Shown here: in pieces, positions 1-6,872 of the stretch | How positions within the stretch are numbered: the first letter of the stretch is position 1 | Layout: each line of letters opens with the position of its first letter | Assembly: GCA_905235825.1 (NCBI GenBank) | Contig: CAJONH010000242.1 | Coordinates: forward strand, 1 to 10,552 | DNA: 10,552 nt | Direction of reading: 5' to 3' | Source: Candidatus Gastranaerophilales bacterium | Lineage (GTDB): Bacteria; Cyanobacteriota; Vampirovibrionia; Gastranaerophilales; Gastranaerophilaceae | Position numbers and translations under genes: made by a program | The notes under the pieces: generated by a model | Databases searched by the model: none | What the model saw: only the letters and a program-made list of their open reading frames with translations | Told to the model about the DNA's origin: nothing

Positions 1-2
1 AT

Positions 3-887
3 TCCTCGATGAAATATCCCACGCATACTCCATTATTGGTCGGTATAGATTTTACAGGTGGTACTATAGTTCAATATTCGGTAAATGAAAATATTCCTCC
101 TGAAAAAATCAGTGAAATAAGGACTAAATTAAAAGATAATAATATTGAAGAACCTGTTCTTCAAGTTTTAAAGCCCGTGTCTGTTGATAATGACAATAAT
201 AACAATTATATATTATCGGTAAAAACACAATTCTCCGATGATAAACAAACAGAACTGACGGACAAGTTGACAACAACCGTTCAGGAAATATATCCCGAAG
301 CAAACATTGTACAAACAAGCAGTGTAGGGCCTGTTTTGGGCAAACAGTTATTTGTAAATTCTATGATAGCTGTGTTTCTTGCTGTCCTTGCAATTGTTAT
401 ATATCTTACGGTCAGATTTCGTTTTGATTATGCATTTGCAGCATTTTTAGCTTTGTGTCATGATATTTTATTTGTGCTTGGTGTATTTTCTTTATTGGGA
501 TTAATATACGGAGTTCATGTAGACAGTTTATTCGTAACTGCAATTTTAACAGTTTTAGGTTACAGCGTAAATGATACAATTGTTGTTTTTGACCGTATAA
601 GAGAAAATGTAAAATTCTATTCAAAAAAAGCATCGTTTAATGAACTCATTAACGCATCTGTTAATCAAACATTGGCAAGAAGCGTAAATACTTCTTTAAC
701 AACATTGTTAATACTTTGTGCTTTATATTTCTTTGGCGGTGTTACAACTAAGGATTTTGTATTAGTAATGATTTTGGGTATATCAATAGGAACATATTCC
801 AGTATATTCTTTGCAAGTACTCTCTTGGGATTATGGAATGATATTCAGGAATCAAAAAGAAATAAGTTGACAGATAATAATGGATAA
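3..887 (+). CDS. secF: Protein translocase subunit SecF (5'-truncated by window edge)
   Basis: SecF works with SecD as an accessory to the SecYEG channel, using the proton gradient to pull exported proteins across the membrane. The frame is open to the window edge, so the true start and first membrane segment lie upstream; the Met at 9 is internal, since a SecF normally has a membrane helix just before GIDFTGG. Counting from that Met, GIDFTGG is at residues 12-18. A periplasmic P1-type domain follows to about residue 108. Five hydrophobic segments then run from about 111 to 275, with the family signatures RFRFDYAFAAFLALCHD, LTVLGYSVNDTIVVFDRIREN and NQTLARSVNTSLTTLL. Stand-alone SecF, not fused to SecD, argues against a Bacillus-type organism; secD is expected just upstream. 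The stop overlaps the next gene by 8 bp. Confidence 0.96.
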   Translation, partial: SSMKYPTHTPLLVGIDFTGGTIVQYSVNENIPPEKISEIRTKLKDNNIEEPVLQVLKPVSVDNDNNNNYILSVKTQFSDDKQTELTDKLTTTVQEIYPEANIVQTSSVGPVLGKQLFVNSMIAVFLAVLAIVIYLTVRFRFDYAFAAFLALCHDILFVLGVFSLLGLIYGVHVDSLFVTAILTVLGYSVNDTIVVFDRIRENVKFYSKKASFNELINASVNQTLARSVNTSLTTLLILCALYFFGGVTTKDFVLVMILGISIGTYSSIFFASTLLGLWNDIQESKRNKLTDNNG

Positions 888-1299
888 AGATAAATCACTG
901 GCACAGTATATTTGCGAAATGAGGGAAAAAGCAGGCCTTTCAATTCAGGGATTGAGCAAAAAAACTTCAATACCAATTGATGTACTTGAAGATATAGAAG
1001 CAGGTAAAGATTTGTTTTTACCTGCAACATTAAGACAAAAACTTGCAAAAGGATTAAAAGTAAATCCTTCTGATATAAAAGAATATGAACGTATAATGCT
1101 GGATAGTTATGATAATATAAGCAGCACTTACATTGAAGCTGTAAAAAAAGCTATTTTGGAAGGTAATACCGAAAATTTAAGGTGTCCGGTGTGTGCATCA
1201 AAATTAAATACAAAAATTGTAAGACTTTTAGACCTTGAAGATAATGTTGCATTGCATGCAAAAGCACAATGCAGTAAATGCTCATTTCAAATAAAGTAA
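880..1299 (+). CDS. Small HTH (XRE-like) protein with C-terminal zinc ribbon
   Basis: A 139-residue protein of unknown role. Residues about 7-60 look like an XRE/RodZ-type helix-turn-helix (a LAQYICEMREKAGLSIQGLS start, then a recognition-helix-like segment ending in LEDIEAGK). The C-terminal 40 residues form a probable zinc ribbon with C102xxC105 and C131xxC134. No membrane segment is visible, so unlike RodZ it should be cytoplasmic. The ATG lies inside the end of secF with an 8-bp overlap, so translation is probably coupled and the gene co-transcribed with secF. It could be a DNA-binding regulator or a small adaptor whose HTH fold binds protein. The HTH and the four cysteines are seen directly. 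The metal and DNA binding are inferred, and I do not recognise a named family. Confidence 0.85.
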   Translation: MDKDKSLAQYICEMREKAGLSIQGLSKKTSIPIDVLEDIEAGKDLFLPATLRQKLAKGLKVNPSDIKEYERIMLDSYDNISSTYIEAVKKAILEGNTENLRCPVCASKLNTKIVRLLDLEDNVALHAKAQCSKCSFQIK

Positions 1300-1376
1300 G
1301 AATATAAATAGGTAATATCTTAAAAAACACTTTTCGAAAAATTAAACCTGTTTTAACTTTAGGATTAAAAAGAAAA

Positions 1377-3023
1377 ATGAAAAATATTTTTACGAAGAAT
1401 AATGTATTTAAATTTTCTTGTATAATTATTTTTTTATTAATAGTTCTTTTTCAAACTTATATTTATAAAGATATAACTTTTTGGCGTGAAGATTGTACGT
1501 TTGGGTTTTATAATAAAAATCAAAATATTTTTTCTCCGCTATTTAATGCCGATGTGTACGGCGGAGGTTATATTCCATATTTCTTTACTAAATTATTCAC
1601 TTTTGGATTACCGTTTTTGATTAATATTCATCCTCTTGATTATGCTTCAATCCCCAGAGGAATTATTATTGGTCTTTTTTCAGCATTTTTTGTTTTTTCA
1701 TGTGCCGAATTTATAAAGCCGCTTAATCGTTCAAAAATTTTATACATTTTAATATTGCTTAGTGTTGCAGGTTTTTTATATACTGAATATTATGCTTTAG
1801 AATTTAGACTTGTTGAGATAGTTAACTATGCTTTTTTTCGCTATGTTTTTAGTCTTTTAATATATAATTTATTTTGGTTTTTTGTATTTGAAAATTTTAT
1901 CAAAAAAAGAAATAACATTAAAATAAAAGATATTCTTATAATGTCTGTTTTAGCCTTTGTTGTGTGCAGCGGATTAGAACTTTTGATGTTGATGTCATTA
2001 ATTAATATTGTTTTTTTATCTTTTTTCTTATTTTTTAAAAATAAACAATTCTTTTTTGATAAATTTTGTTTTAGTTCGTTTATAATTTTAACAGTTTTTA
2101 GTGTTTTATGGATAAATTCTCCGCATTTTCATTTGGCATTGCATACAAAAATCAGTTCTTATCCTGTTATTGATACAAATTATATAATAGAATTTTTCAA
2201 ATTGTATAACAAATTATATATGCCATGTCTAATCAGTTATTTTTCTTTATTTGGATTGTATTTATTATGTAAAATAAAATTAAGACCTTTAAAATCGGAA
2301 TTTAAAGCAACTGTTTTTTCTTTAGTATTGCAAATATCATCAATTCTAGGGATTTTATCATTATTCTTTTCGGGGAAAAATTTTGCGGAGAGTTTTTACT
2401 TGTATCATGCAAATATTATATTTGCGAGCAGAATGCTTATTATAGTTCCCATAGTTATTTTAGCGGGTTGTTTTATAAAACAAATAAGAGAATACAGAGA
2501 AAGAAAGATAGTTAGTCTTTTTATTTCTCTTATTTTTGTTGTTATAGCCTTATTTACCGGAATTACGGCTATAAAAGGTACACCTGTAAATATTTTTATT
2601 GTTCAATTACGTGCTACAAAAAAAATAGCATATATTAATGAAAAAATAATGCGATATTATTATTTAAATAAAAATAAACCAATTTTACTAAATTATAACG
2701 GTATTGAAATTGGAATTTTGGGTAATGAAATTTCCCCATACTCAGAAGGTGAATGCATTTCGCATAACACAGCCACAGATTATTACTATCCTCAAATATA
2801 TAAAGATAATATTTCTAAACAATTAGGATACTGCGTAAGTAAAGATGCTATTTTTAAATTTTATGAGCGGGGAGGTTCTTTTACCAAAAAAGAAATTGAA
2901 AATATAAAATTTAAGCGTTTAAAAGAAAGAGATTTTGTATTAAAACAAAACAATACAGATACATATTCAGCTGAGGAATTAAATAAAAAAGTAATAGAAT
3001 TGACTAAAAATAGAGCCTGTTAA
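1377..3023 (+). CDS. Polytopic membrane protein, possibly GT-C-like glycosyltransferase
   Basis: A 548-residue integral membrane protein with about 10-11 hydrophobic segments. These lie roughly at residues 13-30, 66-84, 95-114, 121-135, 150-172, 184-219 (two), 232-247, 285-299, 312-331, 344-367 and 377-397. A polar C-terminal domain of about 150 residues follows. The first loop after TM1 carries an acidic pair in the motif WREDC (E38, D39). GT-C glycosyltransferases, which use polyprenyl-phosphate sugars, place their catalytic acidic residues in this loop; this is only an analogy, and no family signature is recognised. Codons are very A/T- and Phe/Ile/Leu-rich. The ATG has only a weak upstream AGGA, about 12 nt away. 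The gene sits 77 bp downstream of the HTH/zinc-ribbon gene with no terminator seen between them, and ends 6 bp before a strong hairpin terminator. An alternative is a flippase, polymerase or O-antigen-modifying protein. Confidence 0.85.
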   Translation: MKNIFTKNNVFKFSCIIIFLLIVLFQTYIYKDITFWREDCTFGFYNKNQNIFSPLFNADVYGGGYIPYFFTKLFTFGLPFLINIHPLDYASIPRGIIIGLFSAFFVFSCAEFIKPLNRSKILYILILLSVAGFLYTEYYALEFRLVEIVNYAFFRYVFSLLIYNLFWFFVFENFIKKRNNIKIKDILIMSVLAFVVCSGLELLMLMSLINIVFLSFFLFFKNKQFFFDKFCFSSFIILTVFSVLWINSPHFHLALHTKISSYPVIDTNYIIEFFKLYNKLYMPCLISYFSLFGLYLLCKIKLRPLKSEFKATVFSLVLQISSILGILSLFFSGKNFAESFYLYHANIIFASRMLIIVPIVILAGCFIKQIREYRERKIVSLFISLIFVVIALFTGITAIKGTPVNIFIVQLRATKKIAYINEKIMRYYYLNKNKPILLNYNGIEIGILGNEISPYSEGECISHNTATDYYYPQIYKDNISKQLGYCVSKDAIFKFYERGGSFTKKEIENIKFKRLKERDFVLKQNNTDTYSAEELNKKVIELTKNRAC

Positions 3024-3029
3024 AAAAAT

Positions 3030-3055
3030 AAAAGGAACGGAATACCGTTCCTTTT
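3030..3055. terminator. Bidirectional intrinsic terminator
   Basis: A perfect 11-bp stem (AAAAGGAACGG / CCGTTCCTTTT) closes on an AATA loop. The A-run on one side and T-run on the other give a U-tract in both directions. It sits between two convergent genes, the membrane protein ending at 3023 and sepF ending at 3102, so it can stop transcription from both sides. Confidence 0.92.
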
Positions 3056-3101
3056 CAAATCACCCAAATTTATATTTATTAAGACCAATACAAATCAAAA
3101 A

Positions 3102-3596
3102 TTAAACCTGAGGCTGACTGCTCCAAATAGCATCCTTTAAAAATTTGCTTCTCTGTGAATCTGCTGACAATGCTACATTAACAGGAGTGAATATAAATAC
3201 CGAATCACCGATTTTCTGCTGGCTGCCGCTTAAAGCATGTGTTGCACCGCAAAGGAAGTCTACTATTCTTAAAGCATTATCTCTGTCTAACATATCAAGT
3301 TTTAAAACAACTGTTTTTCTGTCTTTCAAGTGTTTAACTATAGACATAGCATCTTCATAAGAAGCAGGTTCACAAACAAGAACCTCGTATCCTCTATATC
3401 TGTTTATATCAACCGTTTTTGCCGATTTTTGTCTTGTTTCGGGACGAGTTGCAAATTCAGGTTTCATAGCTGTATTATCTACAACCGGATAATCCTGACC
3501 GTCAACCATCATTTCTTCATAAATATCATCTTCATTATTACCGAATGTAGATGTCAAGCAATCAATTGCCTTCTGTATTGTGTCTGAAATTGTCAA
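3102..3596 (-). CDS. sepF: Cell division protein SepF
   Basis: SepF forms rings or arcs on the membrane and tethers FtsZ filaments during septum formation. This copy has 164 residues. Residues 1-18 can form an amphipathic helix that would bind membrane, as in known SepF proteins. A variable acidic linker follows to about residue 66. The conserved SepF core spans about 70-143, with GYEVLVCEP, VVLKLDMLDRDNALRIVDFLCGA and QQKIGDSVFIFTPVNV. The start is a TTG at 3596 that overlaps the yggS stop in the tetranucleotide TTGA, and a strong AGGAGG lies 7 nt upstream. No ATG-started alternative gives a full amphipathic helix. The yggS-sepF order is conserved in Firmicutes (ylmE-ylmF) and is seen in Cyanobacteria. 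Confidence 0.95.
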   Translation of the reverse strand: MTISDTIQKAIDCLTSTFGNNEDDIYEEMMVDGQDYPVVDNTAMKPEFATRPETRQKSAKTVDINRYRGYEVLVCEPASYEDAMSIVKHLKDRKTVVLKLDMLDRDNALRIVDFLCGATHALSGSQQKIGDSVFIFTPVNVALSADSQRSKFLKDAIWSSQPQV

Positions 3597-4273
3597 TTTT
3601 CTTCCTCCTGCGTATTATTAAATAGTATTCTTCCTAATCGTATCATTGTGGCACCTTCTTCGAGCGCAATCATAAAATCTCTGCTCATCCCCATTGATAT
3701 CTGTTTTAATTCTAATTTAAATTCAGATTGTAATTCATCGTTTATTTGTTTGATATTTCTGAACAAATAATGTAATTCTTCCTCCGAACTGTTTATTGGA
3801 GCCATATTCATTACACCTGATATTTTAACCGATTGCATTTGCATAACTTTTTTGAATGCTTCTTTAATTTCTTCCGGATAAAAGCCTGACTTTTGTTCTT
3901 CTTTAGCGTTGTTGATTTGTAAAAGAATATTTTGGACTATGCCTTTTTTTTCTGCTTCGTTATTAATTGCCTCGGCGAGTTTTACAGAGTCAACAGAATG
4001 TATCAAGTCGAAATTGCCGACAGCTAACTTCGCTTTATTTGTCTGTAAATGACCGATTAGATGAAATCTGCTGTCTTTTTTTACATATTCAGGCAGTTTA
4101 TCAATCTTTTCGAGTGCATCTTTTACCCTGTTCTCTCCAAAATCTCGGAAGCCCATTTCATAATATTTTATGATTTGCAATTCGTTGAAATATTTTGTAA
4201 CAGCTATGACTGTAGGTTTATAAGGTGCAACACGTGCTTTGATTTTCTCAATATTTTCCGAAATACTGCTCAT
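3593..4273 (-). CDS. yggS: PLP homeostasis protein (YggS/PLPBP family)
   Basis: A member of the YggS/YlmE/PROSC family: small single-domain proteins with an alanine-racemase-like TIM barrel that bind pyridoxal 5'-phosphate and buffer its pool rather than acting as a known enzyme. The length of 226 residues is normal. The Schiff-base lysine is K27 in AVTKYF. Other family motifs are FGENRV (45-50), HLIGHLQTNK (71-80), GVMNMAP (153-159), SMGMSRDF (193-200) and IRLGR (211-215), which bind the phosphate and cofactor ring. The ATG at 4273 has GAAGGG about 8 nt upstream. It is the first gene of an operon with sepF, with a 4-bp stop/start overlap, and has a recognisable promoter at 4317-4345. In B. 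subtilis the equivalent pair lies in a division cluster. Confidence 0.96.
   Translation of the reverse strand: MSSISENIEKIKARVAPYKPTVIAVTKYFNELQIIKYYEMGFRDFGENRVKDALEKIDKLPEYVKKDSRFHLIGHLQTNKAKLAVGNFDLIHSVDSVKLAEAINNEAEKKGIVQNILLQINNAKEEQKSGFYPEEIKEAFKKVMQMQSVKISGVMNMAPINSSEEELHYLFRNIKQINDELQSEFKLELKQISMGMSRDFMIALEEGATMIRLGRILFNNTQEEEN
3604..3609 (-). promoter_or_regulatory. Strong Shine-Dalgarno of sepF that fixes a TTG start
   Basis: On the minus strand AGGAGG stands 7 nt before the TTG at 3596-3594. It lies inside the last codons of yggS. The near-perfect motif and spacing justify choosing TTG rather than a later codon, and it would help re-initiation after yggS termination. Confidence 0.85.
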
Positions 4274-4316
4274 AGAACTTACCCTTCTCTATCGAACAAA
4301 CCAAAACACTAAGATA

Positions 4317-4345
4317 ATTATAGTATTAAAAAGTTTTACGTACAA
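4317..4345 (-). promoter_or_regulatory. Predicted sigma-70-type promoter of yggS-sepF
   Basis: On the minus strand a -35-like TTGTAC (4345-4340) is followed after exactly 17 bp by a perfect TATAAT (4322-4317). Transcription would start near 4310, giving a leader of about 37 nt before the yggS ATG. The -10 and spacing are strong; the -35 matches only its TTG half. Confidence 0.6.
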
Positions 4346-4421
4346 CAAAATGTTTAATATACATACTGTTGTTTATAAAAAAACTCCTGAAATGCCATGA
4401 CTACGTGTGATTTACAGTGAA

Positions 4422-4512
4422 AAAACTTAACTTAATTTTTCTTAATAATATTTAAATTGTATATAAAAATCGTCAATTTTTTGTAAAAACGGAATATAAA
4501 AAGTTAAGTTTT
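4422..4512. repeat. Perfect 12-bp inverted repeat, 67-bp spacer
   Basis: AAAACTTAACTT at 4422-4433 is the exact reverse complement of AAGTTAAGTTTT at 4501-4512. The arms lie between the yggS promoter and the rightward gene. They could be a pair of operator half-sites bound by a looping dimer, or chance in AT-rich DNA. The spacer is too long for a simple terminator. Confidence 0.5.
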
Positions 4513-4595
4513 GTGTACATAAATTTATTAAAATATTCCCCGTAAACGCAAATTTTTATTTTTTGATTTTTAATCCGAATAATACAGGAGAGTGT

Positions 4596-5486
4596 ATGAA
4601 AATTTCATCAGCAGCAAGTTCCGCAAATATTTCTTCATTGAACGAATGTAATAAGACTGTTAAAAATGTTAATAAAAAAGCAGGTAACTCATTTTCGTTT
4701 AAAGCTATTTATGTTGAAAATGATGTTAGGCTTGGAAATGCTGCACTCAGTCATACAAAGCCTAAATTTTTATACAGAGATGCACTATTATTAAATGATA
4801 TTGCATCAATGTACCCAAATCAGGATTGTTTTATAAGAAGTGACAAATCTCACTATCCGAGGCTTGAATATAGGGAAAAACCGCCGGAAGTTGCTATATT
4901 CTATGAAAACTATTCAAAATCTTATGAACAGGATATATTGCCTAAAGATAAAACTTATCCTTGCGTGCCGTTAATTCTTTATCCGGAATCTAAATTATCC
5001 GATTTTATAGGAGTACCTTCTTCAAGGTCTTATAATCCGTCACTTCCATATACTATCAAAGCAGGTTATGAAGTACATAAGAAAATTATGGAAAAGAAAT
5101 ATCAGATAATGGATGTAATAGGTCCTGTTGATTATTTTGATTTAGGGGAACAAACAGTTATAGATAAGGCTCATGATGCTATTGAAGATGTTGAATCATC
5201 TGTTACAAGATATTTAATGGAATGTGCATATACTTCATTAACACATCAAAATGAGTCAGAGCAATTTTATGCTTCAAATATTCCGCAGGTGCAGACATGG
5301 TTAAATACAAAACGACGTATAGATTTAACTACACCTACCGCAAAGCAGCCTGTGGCACCTCATTCCGAAGACAGAAAAGATATTTGCGAAATGACATCCG
5401 AAGAATATCCTAATATGGAGGAAAATAGAAAGGAAATTGAACAAATTGTTGATGATATGAAGCATTATAAACTGTATTTGAATTAA
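4596..5486 (+). CDS. Hypothetical protein, 296 residues
   Basis: I do not recognise this protein. The ATG at 4596 is chosen because AGGAGAG sits just upstream; a longer frame from a TTG at 4563 has no ribosome binding site. The first 33 residues are Ser/Asn/Lys-rich and low in complexity, ending in NSFSFKAIY (31-39), and carry no signal peptide or membrane helix. The middle is Tyr- and Pro-rich (LPKDKTYPCVPLILYP at about 115-130). Residues 185-215 and 275-296 look helical. There are few cysteines and no obvious catalytic motif. Short Asn/Ser-rich starts ending in an aromatic motif are, as I recall, common in proteins of gut Melainabacteria; that is memory, not evidence here. The gene is monocistronic and ends 2 bp before the 3' end of convergent rnpB, with no terminator of its own visible. 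Confidence 0.8.
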   Translation: MKISSAASSANISSLNECNKTVKNVNKKAGNSFSFKAIYVENDVRLGNAALSHTKPKFLYRDALLLNDIASMYPNQDCFIRSDKSHYPRLEYREKPPEVAIFYENYSKSYEQDILPKDKTYPCVPLILYPESKLSDFIGVPSSRSYNPSLPYTIKAGYEVHKKIMEKKYQIMDVIGPVDYFDLGEQTVIDKAHDAIEDVESSVTRYLMECAYTSLTHQNESEQFYASNIPQVQTWLNTKRRIDLTTPTAKQPVAPHSEDRKDICEMTSEEYPNMEENRKEIEQIVDDMKHYKLYLN

Positions 5487-5488
5487 AA

Positions 5489-5819
5489 GAGAGCAGCTCA
5501 TAAGCCGAATTCTGTTTCTAAACAATTATCTGTCTCGACTGTATGTTACCACACAGCTCCGGCGATTTTTCTAAAGACGGCGGGTCACCTTAACCTTTAA
5601 TTAAATCTTGCACCCGAACGGAGTTTACCCGGCAAATATTTCTCAATATTCCCTGTAGTCTTTTACACTACCGTTGCACCTGAACCTTTACAGGTTGTTT
5701 ACTTTTCTGTGGCACTATTCCTGGGGTCGCCCCCGGCGGACGTTATCCGTCGTTCTGCCCTAAGGTGTTCGGACTTTCCTCATACGATTTTTCACGCACG
5801 CAATTGTTCGACTGCTCTC
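5489..5819 (-). ncRNA. rnpB: RNase P RNA (catalytic RNA), type A-like
   Basis: This is the RNA catalyst that removes 5' leaders from pre-tRNAs, working with the protein RnpA. Read on the minus strand, it starts with GAGAGCAG and ends with CTGCTCTC, forming helix P1. Conserved region I, GAGGAAAGTCCGAAC, is at 5781-5767. The AGTGCCACAGAAA segment follows near 5720, and GTAAACTCC...GTGCAAGA near 5630-5605. Conserved region V, ACAGAATTCGGCTTAT, is at 5515-5500. P18 is a clear hairpin at 5556-5539 with a GUAA tetraloop. A P15-like hairpin at 5595-5583 has the loop AAGGU, containing the GGU that pairs with tRNA CCA. The length of about 331 nt is shorter than the E. coli RNA (377 nt). The ends are set by P1 and by the promoter spacing, accurate to a few bases. 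Confidence 0.97.
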
Positions 5820-5825
5820 TTATTT

Positions 5826-5831
5826 ATTCTA
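5826..5831 (-). promoter_or_regulatory. -10 element of rnpB
   Basis: TAGAAT on the minus strand (5/6 to consensus) ends 6 nt before the inferred RNA 5' end at 5819, the usual distance from -10 to start. The -35 is poor: TTAAAT or TAAATA, depending on spacing. It sits about 25 bp past the stop of the upstream glycosyltransferase gene, so rnpB may also receive read-through. Confidence 0.6.
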
Positions 5832-5855
5832 TCATGAATATTTATTTGTATTTAA

Positions 5856-6860
5856 TTATATAAATCCTTTTTTCTTCAATTTTTCGGATAATTTTTCGCA
5901 GATGTATTTTCTGATTTTGTATCTTAAAGGAGTATGTTTTTTGCTTAATTCTTTTATTAAGTCTGAATTTTCTTCGTAAATTTTCTTTAAATCCGTTATT
6001 TTTTTTGCAGTTTGCAGTATTTTTTCATCTTTATTAATTTCTGATAAAGAATCAGCAAGATTATTTACTGCCGAATTAAATGCACAATATGATTTAAATA
6101 AAAACTGAGGATATTTTTTATCGAAATATATCCACATATCTTTGTTTAAATTTGCGGTCAAAAGCCCTTGATTTAACTTTGTAGAACCTTGCCATAAGCC
6201 TTCTTCCGTCATTCTGTATACTGCATCTTCACATGGAACGCAGTGTGCTTTACCTTTTTGAAGATGAATTATACTTCTGAATGCATCTCCTCTAAAAGTT
6301 TGTTCCGAAGTTTCCGTCGGTAAATCAATCATTTTATCGGGAAGCCCGTTTTTAAAAACAACATTTCTGAATGTAGAACCCAGAGTGCAGCCTAATGCCG
6401 CTTTTTTATTCAAGAAATCATCAAATGTCGAATTTATGACTTTTTTCCTTTTTATATATTTTTTTCTGCTTCCGTCGGGTAATTGCAAAATAGTATCGGT
6501 TACATAAATTGTATAATCTTTATTTTTTTCAAGAAAATCAAGTGATTTTTGAATTTTATGTTTATCAATCCAAAAATCATCAGGGTCTAGCACGCAAAAA
6601 TAATCTGTTTTGGTTATAGCATAGGCACGACGTACGTTTTTATATAATTTTTGATTTTTGTCGGAAGTTAAAAGGGTTATTTTATCGGGATATTTTGTTT
6701 GATATTCTTTTACAATATCGATTGTTTTATCTGTTGAGCAATCATCAGCGACAATAATATGATAATCATAAGTTGTTTCCTGCATAAAAACGGAGTTCAG
6801 TGCTTCTTCTATATATTTTTCTTTGTTATACGAAGGCATTATTATTGTAATATCAGCCAT
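5856..6860 (-). CDS. GT2-family glycosyltransferase (second of tandem pair)
   Basis: A 334-residue GT-A-fold, family 2 glycosyltransferase that transfers a sugar from an activated nucleotide donor, probably onto a surface glycan or lipid carrier. The N-terminal core reads ITIIMPSYNKEKYIEEALNSVFMQ, then the nucleotide-binding ADDCSTDKT (D39, D40), then the metal-binding DPDD (92-95, followed by FW). Residues about 185-225 resemble the acceptor/base region, with GD at 191-192 and a YRMTEEGLWQG segment. There is no membrane helix; the C-terminus is Lys-rich and could be peripheral. The ATG has AGAGG 5 nt upstream, and only 12 bp separate it from the preceding gene's stop, so the two form an operon. 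The donor and acceptor cannot be read from sequence. Confidence 0.93.
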   Translation of the reverse strand: MADITIIMPSYNKEKYIEEALNSVFMQETTYDYHIIVADDCSTDKTIDIVKEYQTKYPDKITLLTSDKNQKLYKNVRRAYAITKTDYFCVLDPDDFWIDKHKIQKSLDFLEKNKDYTIYVTDTILQLPDGSRKKYIKRKKVINSTFDDFLNKKAALGCTLGSTFRNVVFKNGLPDKMIDLPTETSEQTFRGDAFRSIIHLQKGKAHCVPCEDAVYRMTEEGLWQGSTKLNQGLLTANLNKDMWIYFDKKYPQFLFKSYCAFNSAVNNLADSLSEINKDEKILQTAKKITDLKKIYEENSDLIKELSKKHTPLRYKIRKYICEKLSEKLKKKGFI

Positions 6861-6872
6861 TTTTACCTCTTT

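Larger units (their letters stand above)
4274..4595. other. 322-bp divergent intergenic region with inverted repeat
   Basis: This gap separates divergent yggS (left) and the 4596 gene (right). It contains the yggS promoter and a perfect 12-bp inverted repeat (4422-4433 and 4501-4512, reported separately). I see no RNA gene and no open frame with a ribosome binding site. I could not find a convincing -35/-10 pair for the rightward gene. Confidence 0.6.

Noticed and set aside
9..11. ATG at 9 as the true start of secF
   Set aside because: The frame continues to the window edge and SecF needs a membrane helix before GIDFTGG, so this Met is internal.
3145..3587. Plus-strand open frames opposite sepF
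   Set aside because: They are antisense shadows of a clear SepF sequence with no start signals of their own.
4563..4595. Longer TTG-started version of the 296-residue protein
   Set aside because: No ribosome binding site precedes the TTG, while AGGAGAG sits properly before the ATG at 4596.
5489..5819. A coding sequence or tmRNA in this block
   Set aside because: Both conserved RNase P regions and the P1 and P18 helices identify rnpB; there is no tRNA-like domain or tag frame of a tmRNA.
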